NCBI GenBank assembly: GCA_026122225.1 | Contig: JANEZZ010002770.1 | Location: 281,001-345,000, forward strand | Source: Heloderma charlesbogerti | Lineage: Eukaryota; Chordata; Lepidosauria; Squamata; Helodermatidae | Direction: 5' to 3' | DNA: 64,000 nucleotides | Shown: in pieces, positions 33,501 through 45,545 of the stretch | Layout of the letters: each line of letters opens with the position of its first letter | Numbering within the stretch: position 1 is the first letter of the stretch | Program-made: the position numbers and the translations under genes | Notes under the pieces: model-generated | Seen by the model: only the letters and a program-made list of their open reading frames with translations | What the model was told of the DNA's origin: nothing | Databases searched by the model: none

Positions 33501-33879
33501 GTGTATCAGAATGACAGAATTTGAAGTAATCTAAATAGTCGTATAAATGCTGGCTTAAACTATCTACAGATTTGCAATGTCGATTTACTTTTTCTGTCTT
33601 TTTTCATGAATGGCCCAGGCAACTTTTAAGTATTTTTTAAAACAAAAATATTTGATATACTTTAAGAGTCTGAGATATTTTTGGGATTCTAAGAACATAA
33701 TTATTTTAAAGCCAATGAAGAGTCCATTTAATACATCTTGTATACTTAATATATCTAATCTAGTTTATCTTGCCTGAGCCATATGTAGAAACTCTTCCTC
33801 AAGGTAGTGTTTTAAAATCCCTCTAGTGAGAGCTTCTTCCCACATCCAGCCCCTAATATTTGATGTAATGAAAAGAGAA

Positions 33880-34080
33880 AATGTGCAGTGCTGAGATTAA
33901 TTAACATAGCCTAACAAGATGAAGATAAATGAAGCAAAGCAAGTATTGCATAAATCAAGAGGTCTTGTTTACAGTTTAATACTTTCTGATATGATGTTTT
34001 TTCTTTTTCAATTTACAAAGGAAAAGCGCCCAGCTTTAAAGAAAACATGATTCCAGCATCAAGCAACTTTTGCAGTACTG
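33880..34080. other. Repeat-free AT-rich block, candidate regulatory DNA
   Basis: It contains GATTAATTAACATAGCC, GAAGATAAATGAAG and TATTGCATAAATC near each other, and no repeat signature. Weak evidence, listed because it stands out from its repeat-rich surroundings. Confidence 0.25.
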
Positions 34081-34104
34081 AAACATCTATTGCTTTATTA
34101 TGAT

Positions 34105-34165
34105 TCTATTTATTTATTACATTTCTATACCACCCAGTAGCTGAAGCTGTCTGACAATGTCACAT
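34105..34165 (-). repeat. L2-type LINE 3' tail, antisense
   Basis: (ATTT)n then ACATTTCTATACCACCCAGT and AGCTGAAGCTGTCTGAC is the reverse complement of the L2 tail of 28325-28395. Very short insertion or relic. Confidence 0.65.
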
Positions 34166-34199
34166 TAACACCAGCATTTTAAACTCTTGCAACAGTAGC

Positions 34200-35432
34200 T
34201 GGATAAAAACAGAAGCAACCACATATAGTAGATCAAAACTAAACCTCCTGTGAGAAGTCTTAGAGGTCAGAGCTTATTTAAAGGTAGTTCCAAAATGCAA
34301 ATGACCTCAGGTATGTATCCTATTGTATGATTTGACTTTGGACCTCCAGTCCTTTGAATATTTCTGTATATATGTGAATACATGGCCATATTTAAAAGAG
34401 GCAGGAAGTAGCAGTATTAATTCCAGAGAGATCCTGTAATTCAGCCATGAGGATTTTTTTTCCTGTTCCATTACAAAATATTTTTGTTGCCTTACAAATA
34501 TCACCTTCATTCTTCCCAAATCCTTTAAATTGAAGTTTTCTATCTTGATATACCCCTAGCTTTCATATTCAGGTATCCCCCACATCTAACTGTCCTCAGT
34601 TTCTGTTGCCTCCTCAAAGTAGCTTTATCTTATTTTGCCTCTCGTTGTACATGTCTTTACTTCTCTCCACTTCTAAAGATTGGTATGTTTCATATACTCC
34701 CCTACCTGGTCGTTTCAGGCAGATACTTCTACTGTAAACTCTCCCAAGACAGTTTGTTTTCTGAATAAAATCTGCCATTGTCATAGGGCAGTGCTCACAG
34801 ATTCCCCATGGGTGCAGGGTCCCTTTCCTTTCAGAATAATACCATTTCCGCCCTTGCTTTCCATGGGTTGGTGGCTGCAGTTTTGCCCAGCCCTTAGGGG
34901 AGAAGGCACGAGTCAGGCGGGTGCTCACTCCATAGTTGGCTGGCCAGCCTTGTGGTGGGAGGAGCAAAGAGCTATCAACTGGCTGTTCTTCTCTCCCAAA
35001 CAGATCTCATAAGTGGGTACCTGTGACGTGGGGGGAAAATGCTCATTATACCTTAGGGTGATAGTGTAACTGAACAGTTTCTGTTCTTACTAGCTGGCAA
35101 ACTCCACTGTAGAAAAGAAGGGGTGGATGAGAAGATATGCACAGCAAAACATTGATACCATGCTCATCTTTGCGTCTTTGACATTGGGGGTGGTAGGGAA
35201 TCATTGTCTTTTTGCATCTGTTAATGGATTATACAATTGAAACTGAAATAAAAATTACCAGCCACTGGCTATGTAACTGATACACAGCTGCTTTGAAAAG
35301 GAAAGGTTCAAGCATTTTCCAATTTTCCATGAATTCTAATGGCACTTACCCTGGAGAAAGCTGAGCTGCACTTTACATTCTTTTAGAAGTGAGTTTACCA
35401 AAAATGTTGGTTGAATATATTCATTGGGCTGT
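34200..35432. other. Unannotated non-coding stretch
   Basis: GC-richer part at 34790-34975 with short open frames on both strands but no protein family character. It may be an unrecognised repeat. Confidence 0.45.
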
Positions 35433-35547
35433 ATGCAATGTTAATCTACTTAAAGTAGACCCACTGAAACAAATGGGACTTAAGTCACCAACTGAAGTCC
35501 CATTCATTTCAGTGGGTCTATTCTAAGTAGGTTTAACATTGATGCAA
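35433..35547. mobile_element. Short foldback (MITE-like) element
   Basis: GCAATGTTAATCTACTTA and GTAGACCCACTGAAA...AATGGGACTT pair with the complements AAGTCCCATTCATTTCAGTG and TAAGTAGGTTTAACATTG. The arms are about 50 bp with a 10-nt loop. Confidence 0.85.
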
Positions 35548-36039
35548 TCCATTGGTTGCTATAAGAATACTTAGTTTAAAGTAATTACTTGATTATTCAT
35601 GGTCCTGCTTTGAGTAAATAGTGTTTTATAATTTCCCAATTTCATAATTAGTTTGAGTGTCCCTAGCCAGGTCTATAAAGGTTGACATTTTGTTGATCCA
35701 AGGGCCTGCCAAGAAAGTATTCTCCTTCCTTATAGCAGCCAGATAAGTAGTGATAGCTAGTGTAACTGTAGGCGGTAGTAATAGACCTCTTCAGATAGTA
35801 GTATTCCTGTGTCTCTGCATTTTTTTTTTTTTTTAAATCTCAGGGGGTCACGAACAAATCCTTGCAACTGCTTCTAAGGATTTCAATAAATAGGACTTTT
35901 TATCCAAACAATTGCCTTTTATATTACTTTTAAACAAAACTACTAGTCCATCAAGAGTTTCAAAAGGAAAAACAATTCTGCAGAGTGCTGGTATGGCAGC
36001 ACAGACCAATCATTATGGCACCCATTCTCTAGTCCTTTA

Positions 36040-36310
36040 TTTTTCAAGTTCGCAACAATAGGTTGTTGATTCAATGGACAAGACCAGAACAATTAAGTTC
36101 TCTGTTTAGCAGCAGTGCAGCATTTTAATGCCCTCCTTTAATAATGGTCTCATTATTGTTATTCTAAGACTGGGCCTCAGGAGGAGGAATATTTGCTGGA
36201 GGTACGTCATTATTTTGCAAATTTCGATTAGCTCATCATGTTGTCTGTACTGTGAAAATCGTAGCTAATTAGAGCAGCCAGTTAGACTACCAGCTTTTGA
36301 GCTTATGAGT
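36040..36310. other. Repeat-free AT-rich block, candidate regulatory DNA
   Basis: It contains GAACAATTAAG, TTAATAATGG, CATTATTGTTATTC (SOX-like ACAAT complement) and GTAGCTAATTAGAGC (homeodomain TAATTA). No stop-free frame and no repeat. The clustering of SOX and homeodomain-type sites over about 250 bp fits a developmental enhancer, by inference only. Confidence 0.3.
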
Positions 36311-36879
36311 TAAAAGGTAGCATACTTGATAGGCCAATGATGTGAAAAAGGTGGTTAAAAGGAGGATTAGAGCTGTTGCCTTAGTAACTCTAACTTCCAT
36401 CTGTGAGGGAACAATGGACTTGTGTTTCTCCCCCACCTTGGTGTAAAAATTGGTTTTGTTTCGAAAGGACAGGGCTCTTTATATGACAATCTGGAATTCA
36501 GCCTGAGTGTAGTTTTAGTTGTTAGGAGAGACCATTGGGGGATAGACAGGGTGAAAGGTCATGGTGAGCTCAAGGACATGAAAGGTTGTTGTCTCATGTA
36601 ACAATAGCAGATTGTTTTGTTTTATTATTTCTAGCCAACCACTAAGTCAGGTGATGGAACAAATACCTCCAGATTAGTCAGGTGAAACAGGAAAGAGAGA
36701 TAATGTACCTTGCAGAGAACAAAAGATAACTATAGTTCAGCTTTATTAAAGTTGGATTTATTTGTGGCCACCCTCTGGAAAAAATAAATAAAAAGCTTGT
36801 TTACTAACCTACGAGTTCCTGTGTGCTTTTGTACCGTACTGCCTGTGTAGGCCATCACGGATCTGGAAAGCACTCCAAT

Positions 36880-37650
36880 GTGTTAGAAAACATTATTTAA
36901 GCTTTCTTCCCATGAAGAAACCCCCCCAGGAGTATCAGTGATGCGATACTTAACAATAAATTTAGCTGCTGTGCTTTCTCACATTATTGGCTTTTTAAAA
37001 AGGTTTTCCCTCAGACACGCTAAGAATAATATTCACTATAAATATGAAGAAAATTTGCTTCCATACTTTACAGCATTTTATTGTGCACAGCACATCTTTC
37101 GGAAAGTTTACAATAAATGCTTTTAAGAGCCACTGCTACAAAACCATTACTCCCATGTAAAAATAAAATACACATTTGCTACTTATTTTGTACAAAAGGG
37201 AGGTCAAGCCTCTTTGTGCTAGGCCTGATCTTGAAGAGGTTCTGCCCTTTGTCTGTGGGGATCATAAAGGTACTTCAGGGCTGTTTAATAAAACAGCTCC
37301 ATCGTGCTTTTTGCAGGGAAATCATTTTTGTTAAAATGAAAAGCTGCAATCTCCTGGATTTTGCCCAGGGCTCCCTAAAACTAACTCATTGCTTTTAAAA
37401 AGAATGGGCAAGATAGAAAGGTTGCTCGTTCCTTTATTCCCTTTTCTGTTACATGACACCTCAGTTATTCAGAGCATCCTAGTTTATTTCCTTCCTCTTT
37501 ATCCAAACCAAAGCAAAATCCATCCCATCTCCATTATGATACCAACATTTCCCCCCTATGACACCGCCAATCAGGAAACAATGCTCATACCTATTTTCAA
37601 GTTTTACTTACGTTTATTATCCATAATAACAATTCACAGTGATACATTGT
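36880..37650. other. Repeat-free block, candidate regulatory DNA
   Basis: 770 bp without simple repeats or recognised mobile elements. Three successive plus-strand open frames (36938-37126, 37117-37398, 37389-37652) of 62 to 93 codons cover it end to end, but they sit in different frames and match no family I know. TATTTCC, TTAATAAAACAGC and AATTCACAGTG-type motifs are present. Confidence 0.3.
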
Positions 37651-37814
37651 AATTATGAGGAAATTACTTTTCCAATATTGGCTGTTTATTGTCATGGGGG
37701 TGGGGAATCCTTAATAATTGCTAGGTTTTCCCCTTTCAATAATCTTGGCCTCACTTGAACTGTAAAAAAGCGATTCAGGGTGCCTCTTATCTTCTCCTTG
37801 CTCCTGGCCACTCT

Positions 37815-37817
<3 letters not shown>

Positions 37818-37851
<34 letters not shown>
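37818..37851. repeat. (CT)n microsatellite
   Basis: About seventeen CT units without interruption. Confidence 0.95.
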
Positions 37852-37854
<3 letters not shown>

Positions 37855-38979
37855 ACAACACAGATGGACAGCCTTGCATAAACTGATAACTGATAATTTT
37901 GCAGCTAACTTGTGCAGTCAGTCTCATTTGGTGCAGCAGTCTCATTTACTCTGCACTTGAGAGTACTATTGATTCTTACTGTACTGGCTTGTGGGGGCAA
38001 GAACCAATAGATTTGCCAGCAGCTGGGTGGAATAATGGTGGGGATGTTGATCTGTGTTGGCTACTCATGTGACTAGATATCAAGAACCTGAAAAACCTTC
38101 ATGCCTTAAGGGTTGGCTTAATCTGTAAGTAGTTTCTTCATTATATATGGCTTGGTAGGCAGTCTGTAATTTTAACATTTTAAACCAAACCTTATAATAG
38201 TCTGGTTTGTTTTGGTTTTGTTCTTTTATTAGTTTTTCTTAAAACCTGGTTGGAAAAGTGCACATGCTCTTCAGGGTTAACCGCAAAGTAATACCAAGGG
38301 TTAACCAGAAGAGAATTGCAAATGAACCGATCTAGAAAGTTGATTATTAATCCAGCAAGTGAAAAATATCCATTCAGTAAGCAAGAAGTAGTACCCAAAG
38401 AGCTGATAATACTGTTCAGCCTGTCGGTGTGGAATGGCAGAGTCAGGTAAGCACAGACATCTTCTTAGACAGATTAAATGTTTTCCTTAAAGAAATAGCT
38501 ATTTTTACATGCATTTTTACAAACTAGATAAGAGTGTTAAACATGTCATAATCCCTCTTCTCCAATAAGTAAACAAAATACATTTAAAAGCTGCTTTGGC
38601 AATAACTTTGCTTTATGTTGCTAGATTGTAAAATACCTTTGAAAGCCTGGATTGAGTTGTGGCTAACAACAAGGAGGGATTAGGAAAACCAAAACAAGCT
38701 TTAATGTGGTGTTAAACATAATAAGCCTTCATGGTACAGCTTCAGAAATTATATGATTTCACCTGTAGTGCAAAAGCTCTGAAGAACTGAAAAGTTTTTT
38801 TTAAAAAGTGTTTCTACATGAATATACAGTTATATGAAACAATGGTGTCATGGAGGATGTGTCAAGAGGATATATCTACCAATGCCTTTATCATTTTCAT
38901 GAAAATGTGTTTCAAAGTATGAGTATTAGAAGAAGAAAGCAACAGGAGAGTGATGAAGAGATAGGCTATTGCATGTTTA
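37852..38979. other. Unannotated non-coding stretch
   Basis: No recognised repeat or gene. Confidence 0.5.
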
Positions 38980-39420
38980 TTGGAAAACAACTCAGCAAAC
39001 CAAAGCTTTATGTCCTTTGAAAAGAATAATGATTAGCCAGCACTTTTTTTTTTTTTTTGAAAACTTCTTCACAGAATGATTGTCAGACACCCCATCTTCC
39101 AGTTATCAGCTGCTGCATTTTGTGTGCTCTTCCAGTCAGTCATTAGACACAAACAAATTAATTTACCTTCTAAGCAAACAGCCTGATCCTTGGGGAGTGA
39201 GCAGCATGAGTGAAAGGCCCTATGTCAGTTTATCCAACTTGCTCTACCAGAGCACCATTTCAGTGTGAGGATCATTGTATGCAACAGTCAGTGTATTATC
39301 TTTGGGCTATATGAGGGCTCTGTCTGATGTTAAACATTTCCTTTTTGCACGGTGAAGATTAATTTAAGGAAGCAGACAGAGAATAGCCACACATGCATAT
39401 CTTTTTAATACCAACATAGC
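38980..39420. other. Repeat-free block, candidate regulatory DNA
   Basis: After a T11-12 run near 39047-39058 the sequence has AACAAATTAATTTACC, GAAGATTAATTTAAGG and ACACATGCATATC. No mobile-element signature, and open frames too short to be exons. Enhancer-like by texture only. Confidence 0.3.
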
Positions 39421-39706
39421 TAGACCTGAATGGGAGATATTTAAACTGTGGGGGAGGCCCTGCAGCTTTGCAGGAAATACTCCTGCCTGACAATTCCAAC
39501 ATTACAGAGAAATGCACCTGGTCACATTTTTTTCTTCCTTCCCTCCAAATGTGTTTTCATAAAATGAATATAGAAGTATAATGCTGTAACCTGCATGAAT
39601 GCATCTGAAACAGCACAATGTCTAGTTGTTTTATATTAGGCCTGTCACTTGGTGAAAGAAGTCTTAATGTTAATGATACATTTTGGATGGTTATAAGTGC
39701 ATGTTG

Positions 39707-40010
39707 CAGGGCCATCCCAAGTCATTTGCTGCCTGAGGTAAAGGACAATATGGCGCTTCCTCCATTCCACCTGCAGAAGTCAACTGGACGGACAGGTGAA
39801 TCTTTCTTTGTCACTGGTGATGGGACAGTGGCCTGGTGATGGGACAGTAGCTGAGAACAGCAGCTAGCTTGGGAGGGCAGAGCGGGCTGTCTGGAACACA
39901 TAGTTCAGTCCTCCAACAGCCAGTGGGCTGCTACTGCTGCCTCCTCCACACCACCCTGCTGCCTGAGGTGAATGCCTCACTCTGCCTAATGGTAGGGGTG
40001 GCCCCGGTTG
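39707..40010. repeat. hAT-like reptile repeat with loose inverted ends
   Basis: The left end CAGGGCCATCCCAAGTCAT pairs with the complement of the right end ATGGTAGGGGTGGCCCCG. TGCTGCCTGAGGTAAAGG and GCTGCCTGAGGTGAATGCC repeat near each end. A family with CAGGGCC termini and this GCCTGAGG motif is common in squamates. A local duplication TGGTGATGGGACAGT lies near 39817-39848. Confidence 0.6.
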
Positions 40011-41734
40011 CTGCAGGAACAGCCTTAGAATTAGTTCCCTTCTGTGTGATAGAGGACAAAGAAGGCGGCCTCTTCTAAGATAGTATCTGCCACCCACAGT
40101 TTTTAAAAGTACTTGCCTTAAAAATATTTGTTTTGAAGTGAAAAATCTGCTGCTGAATTATAATCAGTGGCACCATGTTAATCTATCAAAAATGTTTTTG
40201 CCCCCCCCCAATTGTATAGCGCTATCAAATATTGCCAGCACATAATTCTGTGACTGATGAATGAAAGAATTGTCACAACTGCAGAAAGCATAAAGTGGGC
40301 ACTGCTGGCCGAATCTTTATGCAGCACAGTTCACATTGACATTTCTCCATGTGATCCTGCATCAGACATGGTGGCCCACAGAAGAGTCAAGGATGGCCTA
40401 TAATTCCTGGATTTGCAGCTTTAATGGTGGAGAAAAGCAGTTCTCTAGCCTTTGTAGAACCCAAGCTATTAAGCTAAATGTGCAGGTGCAATTCTACCCA
40501 TTTGTTTTGCCAAAAACTAGCCTGCTCCGGTCCTGCAATGAGTTTATACAATGAATGAGGTCATAGCAATGACTGACACACCCACTTTCCAGAGAAGGGA
40601 CTTCCTGGTTCATTTTGAAGTCATCATTGTTGTTGGAATTCTGTGGTAGAGAAGTGATTGTTGCCTGATTTTTTTAAAAAAACCACAGAAATCTAGGATC
40701 TTAATGCAGCTGTGGCTGGGCAGTAATGTGTCTACCCTAAACCAAAAAGCAGCAAAGACAGGAGTTTGTAATCTTTCTAGCTCATGTCTTATTTTAAAAA
40801 AATGTGAGTTTTTTCTGAGTTTGTAAACGTTTTAAAATTATCCTGCCAATACATGCAAATAAATGTTGCCATTATATATCAATATTGTGGCGGCAGGGCT
40901 GTGGCTGAGAGAGCATGTGTTATGCCAGCCCTGCAAAGTAGCCCAGTGCTCTTATACATATTTGCTGGGGGTGGGGAGAGTTAGATCAGTGCATGATAAC
41001 TCTGCAATAAAACTGAGTGTTGTTATCACGTCTCCTAGTGTGCTGGAAATTTGTAGGGAAGTGTAGGGGGAAAATATTTAGGGAAATGTAGGAGCTCTGA
41101 AATTTATTGTAGCAGCAGCGCAATTAATTAAGGGCTAGAGGCAGTGAAAGGAGCCACTGAAAGAACTGCAGGGTTTCAGGCATGGGTTGGAAGACATTGT
41201 CCACATACCAGGTCTGTCCATTGAAAAACAGTAGAAGGGTATACCTGGTATTCAACTTTTTCAGTAGTTAGGCCCAACCATCTCAGTAGACTTGGCGCTC
41301 AGGCTTTGTCACTGCTCAGTTTCCAGATCTACCAGACAATGGTAGCTCTGTTCTCAGATGCCAGTTACCAGGGCTTTTAAAAAAATGTGCAACCAGACAT
41401 GAAATGTACAGTTCTAGGGAGGGAAATGTAGTTCCAAAAGAACATTTGTGCAGTTCAAAATTCAAGTCATGCAACAGATTTTATGTTAACTGATGTAAAA
41501 AGTGATAATGTGAAAAGTAAAGTGAGTAGTTCAGGCTCCTCTAGATCCCTAAACCCCGATCAAGCATACCCATGTCTTCTCTCCCTGCCAAGGACACTCT
41601 GTCCCTGGCTGCAGACTCCACTGTTACTCTCCACAGAGTTTTTACCAATGTTTCCAAGTTGAAAGAAATCAGTCTAGAATATGGGGAGTCTTTTCCTGAC
41701 AAGTCATGTGAAATTGTCTATTGATGTTAACAGC
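40011..41734. other. Unannotated non-coding stretch
   Basis: C8-9 run near 40201, otherwise plain. No gene recognised. Confidence 0.5.
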
Positions 41735-41870
41735 AACAACAATTTGATTCGTATCCCACCTTTCTACTGAAAATGGCACTCAAGGTGGCTTACCATCACT
41801 AATGAAACCAATAAAACTTGATTGAAAAGCAATGATAAGCAAATACATTAAAACACAATTAAAAACCGAT
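41735..41870 (-). repeat. LINE 3' tail, antisense
   Basis: TTCGTATCCCACCTTTCTAC and CACTCAAGGTGGCTTACCAT are the complement of a CR1/L2-type tail (GCCACCTTGAGTG... GGTGGGATACGAA). The A-rich sequence after it fits the UTR. Confidence 0.65.
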
Positions 41871-42255
41871 AATATGTCAAAGTTATTATAAGAGTGATGA
41901 AGCTAGAAAGTATCCAGTATGACATTCTTAACACGGACTGCTGTACTGTGTTTCTGCATCTGTCATCCCCCTGCCCCGGGTGTTAATGTGTGTGTTTTTA
42001 TATCCCTTGCTCGAAATAAAGCTTTTTTTGGAGTTCATTATACTCTTTGTGTAAAACTTGAATTGCACTCTTCTGCACAAGGGCTGTCAAGTTCCCAGGA
42101 ATTTCTACCACTCTGTGTAGGCTTCTAAATCTCATGGCATGTGAAACTAAGCAGCAAAGCATATGCACGCACACAAGGAAAATTGTGTTGTAAATGGCAT
42201 GTGCTATGCATGTGAATTACACTCACATACCACTATGCAGTACAACACTTTACTT

Positions 42256-42292
42256 AAAACAAACAAACAAACAAACAAACAAACAAACAAAC
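42256..42292. repeat. (AAAC)n microsatellite
   Basis: About nine AAAC units. Confidence 0.95.
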
Positions 42293-42799
42293 CCTGTTAG
42301 TTGTGTATGCATATACTTTGCCCCTCCCCATGGGGAAAATTGCTATGGATATCCATGGCTGGAAAGGAGTCATGAAGAAGAAAAGGTCACATAGCAGGTC
42401 TACAAAAAGGGAGGATTTGTCACATGGGTGGCGTATACCCTTTTATCACATAGCACATTCTACAGGCAGCATAAGAGCATGCAGGAGACTGCAACTTACT
42501 CCTACATCCTCTTCCCTGGATTTAGAGTCTGTCACTGTGTAAACTAGCCCTAAGTCACCTAGTAGTCATGAACCTTTCCATGGGTAGAAGTTGTGACTGT
42601 TACTTCAGATGTTAGAATCAGAGTTAGCAGGCAGTTCCACTTCTGCAAACTCCACAGTTAGGCACTCCACTAAGTGGACAGATGTGCCCTTAATTAGCTT
42701 TGGCTAGTATGTCAGCCATGCCCCTCTATTGTGAAAAGGGACCTATGCATTGTCTTGCATGCTTTTGCTGTGGTAACTTCTCAGGTTAGCTGTCCATGG

Positions 42800-43010
42800 G
42801 ATTGCCCTTGAAGATTGTCCGGAAGCCTCAGCTGGTTCAGAATACAGCAGCACAACTTTCTGTCATGTAACACCAATTTTATGGGAGTTCTTATTTTGAT
42901 TCAGTGTTAAATTCAAGGGGATAGTGTTGATGGTCCACTGACATATTTTAAATTTACAAATCAAGTACCCATGCTCTAGATCTGTGAATACTCAAGGTGT
43001 AACTAATCTG
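42800..43010 (+). mobile_element. Degenerate L2/CR1 LINE fragment
   Basis: AAGCCTCAGCTGGTTCAGAA translates as K-P-Q-L-V-Q-N-T-A-A, the conserved KLQLVQNAAA motif. Weak traces follow of the H-W-L-P-V and FK-L segments. Stops and deletions throughout. Confidence 0.6.
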
Positions 43011-43279
43011 TACTAAGTAATCCCAAGTACAGTTTTATGTAAAAATGTGCTAGAAAATCCCCATGTGCCTTGTTTTAATTTTTTTTTTTTTGCTGCCGCA
43101 CTGCCAAATTTTGGCAGCAAAATCAGTGGTGCAGTGGCAATTGAGGTGACAACAAGGGGGGATGTGCCCCCTGGCAGTTTCTGGGGTGGGAGAAATTGGC
43201 TCCATGGCTCACAGAATTTGCCCACCCCTGCTGTAACTCAACGTGTTGGATAGGTGTAGATTCGGCTTTAAGAGATATT

Positions 43280-43406
43280 GGGTTGGGTCCATACTTAGTA
43301 ATGCTTGGAGAAGAAATCAATTGGACATAAGTGAATCATTACTAAAGTAAATCTAACTGATTTCAGTGGATCTACTCTAAGAATGACTACGTCTGGATCC
43401 AACCCT
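43280..43406. mobile_element. Short foldback (MITE-like) element
   Basis: GGGTTGGGTCCATACTTAGT pairs with the complement of ACGTCTGGATCCAACCC, and inner segments (AATTGGACATAAGTGA) lie near the loop. It resembles 35433-35547 in its TCAGTGG...TCTA motif, so the two may be related. Confidence 0.75.
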
Positions 43407-43409
43407 ATT

Positions 43410-44253
43410 TGTTAATATGTTTGCTATTTAGCTAGACATTTTAAATTAGGTAATTTTAGGGGATATTGAATATTGCTGATTTTTAAAAATAAAAATAAAA
43501 ATGAAAACCAGTTTTTGTCTACCCTGATTTAGAAGGAATATTACTAGGTGTTTGTGGAATGTTAATATGGTCAGTAATCAACTAAAACTTCGATATAACT
43601 GTTGGGCTTTTAATTTTATTCTATAATTGGATCCTGTACTAATAAATCTAGGCTAGTTTGCTAGCAAGAATCAGTAATCCATTTAACTTCCATTATAAAT
43701 TTCAGTTTATTAGTACAAGGTTAATGGACCAATCACTACTTTCATCTCTTAGGAAAAGTGAAGTAAAAAGTAACAGGCATATTCTTCCAAAAATGAATCC
43801 AACACAAAACTATAAACATTCTAGTGCGAATGAACCACAGTTCTAATAAAGATGCATGATAAGAAATGTGTATTATGTGTAAGAAATAAAAATAGTAATC
43901 ACTAGCAGAAAACCTTGTTTACTGGCCATTTTAAATAATATTTGGGACAATGTTCTCTAATGCAGTGTTCCCTAATGCAGTGTTCTTACAAGACAGCCCC
44001 ATGTGGAGAGGCGGTAATGACCCTGAATTTGGCTATTGTTATGCACTATTTCTAGACATAAACACGTTCTATCACAAATCTATAGAGAGGAGTAAAAAAT
44101 GCCTGGCATTTTAAAATGGGGTCAAGATCAAGGTATGCCAAGGTATTACCTTTGACAGGTGGGAATTTATTTGGTTCTGTGGTGACTATTTCTCCTTATT
44201 TATAAAAATTAGAGACAACTGCTTCAAAATTATGAGTAGATGGTATATTCAGT
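43410..44253. other. Unannotated non-coding stretch
   Basis: AT-rich, no gene or repeat recognised except a short duplicated TAATGCAGTGTTC near 43960-43985. Confidence 0.5.
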
Positions 44254-44341
44254 GCATGTTTAGACAGAAAGAAGCCCACAACTTCCAGCATGCTGGCTGG
44301 GGAATGCCTGGAATTGTAGGATTTTTTCTGTCTAAACATGC
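44254..44341. mobile_element. Small hairpin element with 17-bp perfect arms
   Basis: GCATGTTTAGACAGAAA (44254-44270) and TTTCTGTCTAAACATGC (44325-44341) are perfect complements. The loop holds CCAGCATGCTGGCTGG, itself palindromic. This is a common squamate MITE. Confidence 0.85.
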
Positions 44342-44407
44342 ATAGGATTGCACCCTTAATATCATGACAGGTTTGTACAGTCCTGTCTGCTAGAAGTGTA
44401 TGATAAT

Positions 44408-44434
44408 AATAACAACAACAACAACAACAACAAC
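44408..44434. repeat. (AAC)n microsatellite
   Basis: About nine AAC units after AATAATAAT. Confidence 0.9.
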
Positions 44435-45077
44435 TTGTAATGTTCCTACGATTCTATTATTTTTCTGTCGAAGTATGCAGAAGTGTATTGGTACTTTATT
44501 GTGAGATAACATCGTACATGACTGTAGCAGCAGGGATATGTTATGCAAGATATTGTACGATGCCAACAATCCCTCAGTTGTCTGAATGGGAAAACAAGCT
44601 TCATGAGTGTGCTTCAGTGTCAAAGCTTGTAAATGACATTCATATAAGACAGAAAAGATAAAATATAATAACTTTGTTCAAAACTCACCAGCATTAATTG
44701 AATATTGGAAAAACAAGCTGCATTCATCAACCTAGGTGCCACACATTTTTTTTATTGCAGTCATCAATCAATGTTATGATTTGATTGTTGATAAGATAAT
44801 TTATTGTGACAATTTTGTGCTTTTGCTTACAGTGATTTTAATATTTCATAGTTTGTATAATAAATAAAATTCAAAATAAATGCATATATGTATATTGTAT
44901 GCTCTCTTCAATGGCCCAATTTCAGGCATAATAGCAAATCATGGTTTCTTGTTATGAAAATATGCTCTGCAGAGGTTCATGCACTTCTCCCTCTCTGCTT
45001 ATTCTTTGTGTACAAGGGGAGGGGATTGAAAACTTCTGCTTTTTAACTTTTTAACTAGCAACAGTTTCCCATTCTGA

Positions 45078-45439
45078 TCTGGTTCGTAATGAGAAGCCAA
45101 TGCAGGTGAATTTTCCCATGGGGCTTCTTGTTGTGGTGGCGGCCGCCATTTTCAATTTTCAAGCTGTGGTAGGGGTATGCGATAGCTTGTCATTATGTGC
45201 AAACCTAGCAAGGCTGGGTTGTTGGGGTGGTTGACAAGCCACCCAGAACCCATGGGCTGTTTTTGGGTTACGGGTGGCTTGTCAATCACCCCAACAACCC
45301 ACCCTAACTGGGTTCGCACCTAGTGACAAGCTAGGGCACCACCATGGCTTGAATATTCAGAATGGTGGTTGCTGCTGCGATGAGAAATTTCCCACAGGGA
45401 AATTTACCCATCGTGACTTCTCGTTACATGCAAACTAGG
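45078..45439. mobile_element. Foldback element, long arms
   Basis: The left end TCTGGTTCGTAATGAGAAGC pairs with the complement of the right end GACTTCTCGTTACATGCAAA. The inner pairs are GTGAATTTTCCCATGGG / GGGAAATTTACCC and ACAAGCCACCC / GGGTGGCTTGT at the centre near 45255. The terminal pattern (CTGGTTCGnA) matches the elements in the SINE at 7765 and 8139, and the preceding bases again read CTGA. Confidence 0.8.
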
Positions 45440-45452
45440 CCTATATCTCAGC

Positions 45453-45545
45453 TTGGGGAACTTTGGTTTGTTCTAATTGTGGTTTGTTGAAATGAACCTG
45501 GTTTGTTAATTAATCACAGTTAGAACAAAACACAGTTCCCCAAAT
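45453..45545. mobile_element. Short foldback element
   Basis: TTGGGGAACTTTGGTTTGTT and CTAATTGTGGTT pair with the complements ACACAGTTCCCCAA and AATCACAGTTAG. Arms about 40 bp. Confidence 0.75.

Noticed and set aside
34680..35012. 110-codon open frame as a gene
   Set aside because: Opposite-strand frame of similar length overlaps it and neither has family character.
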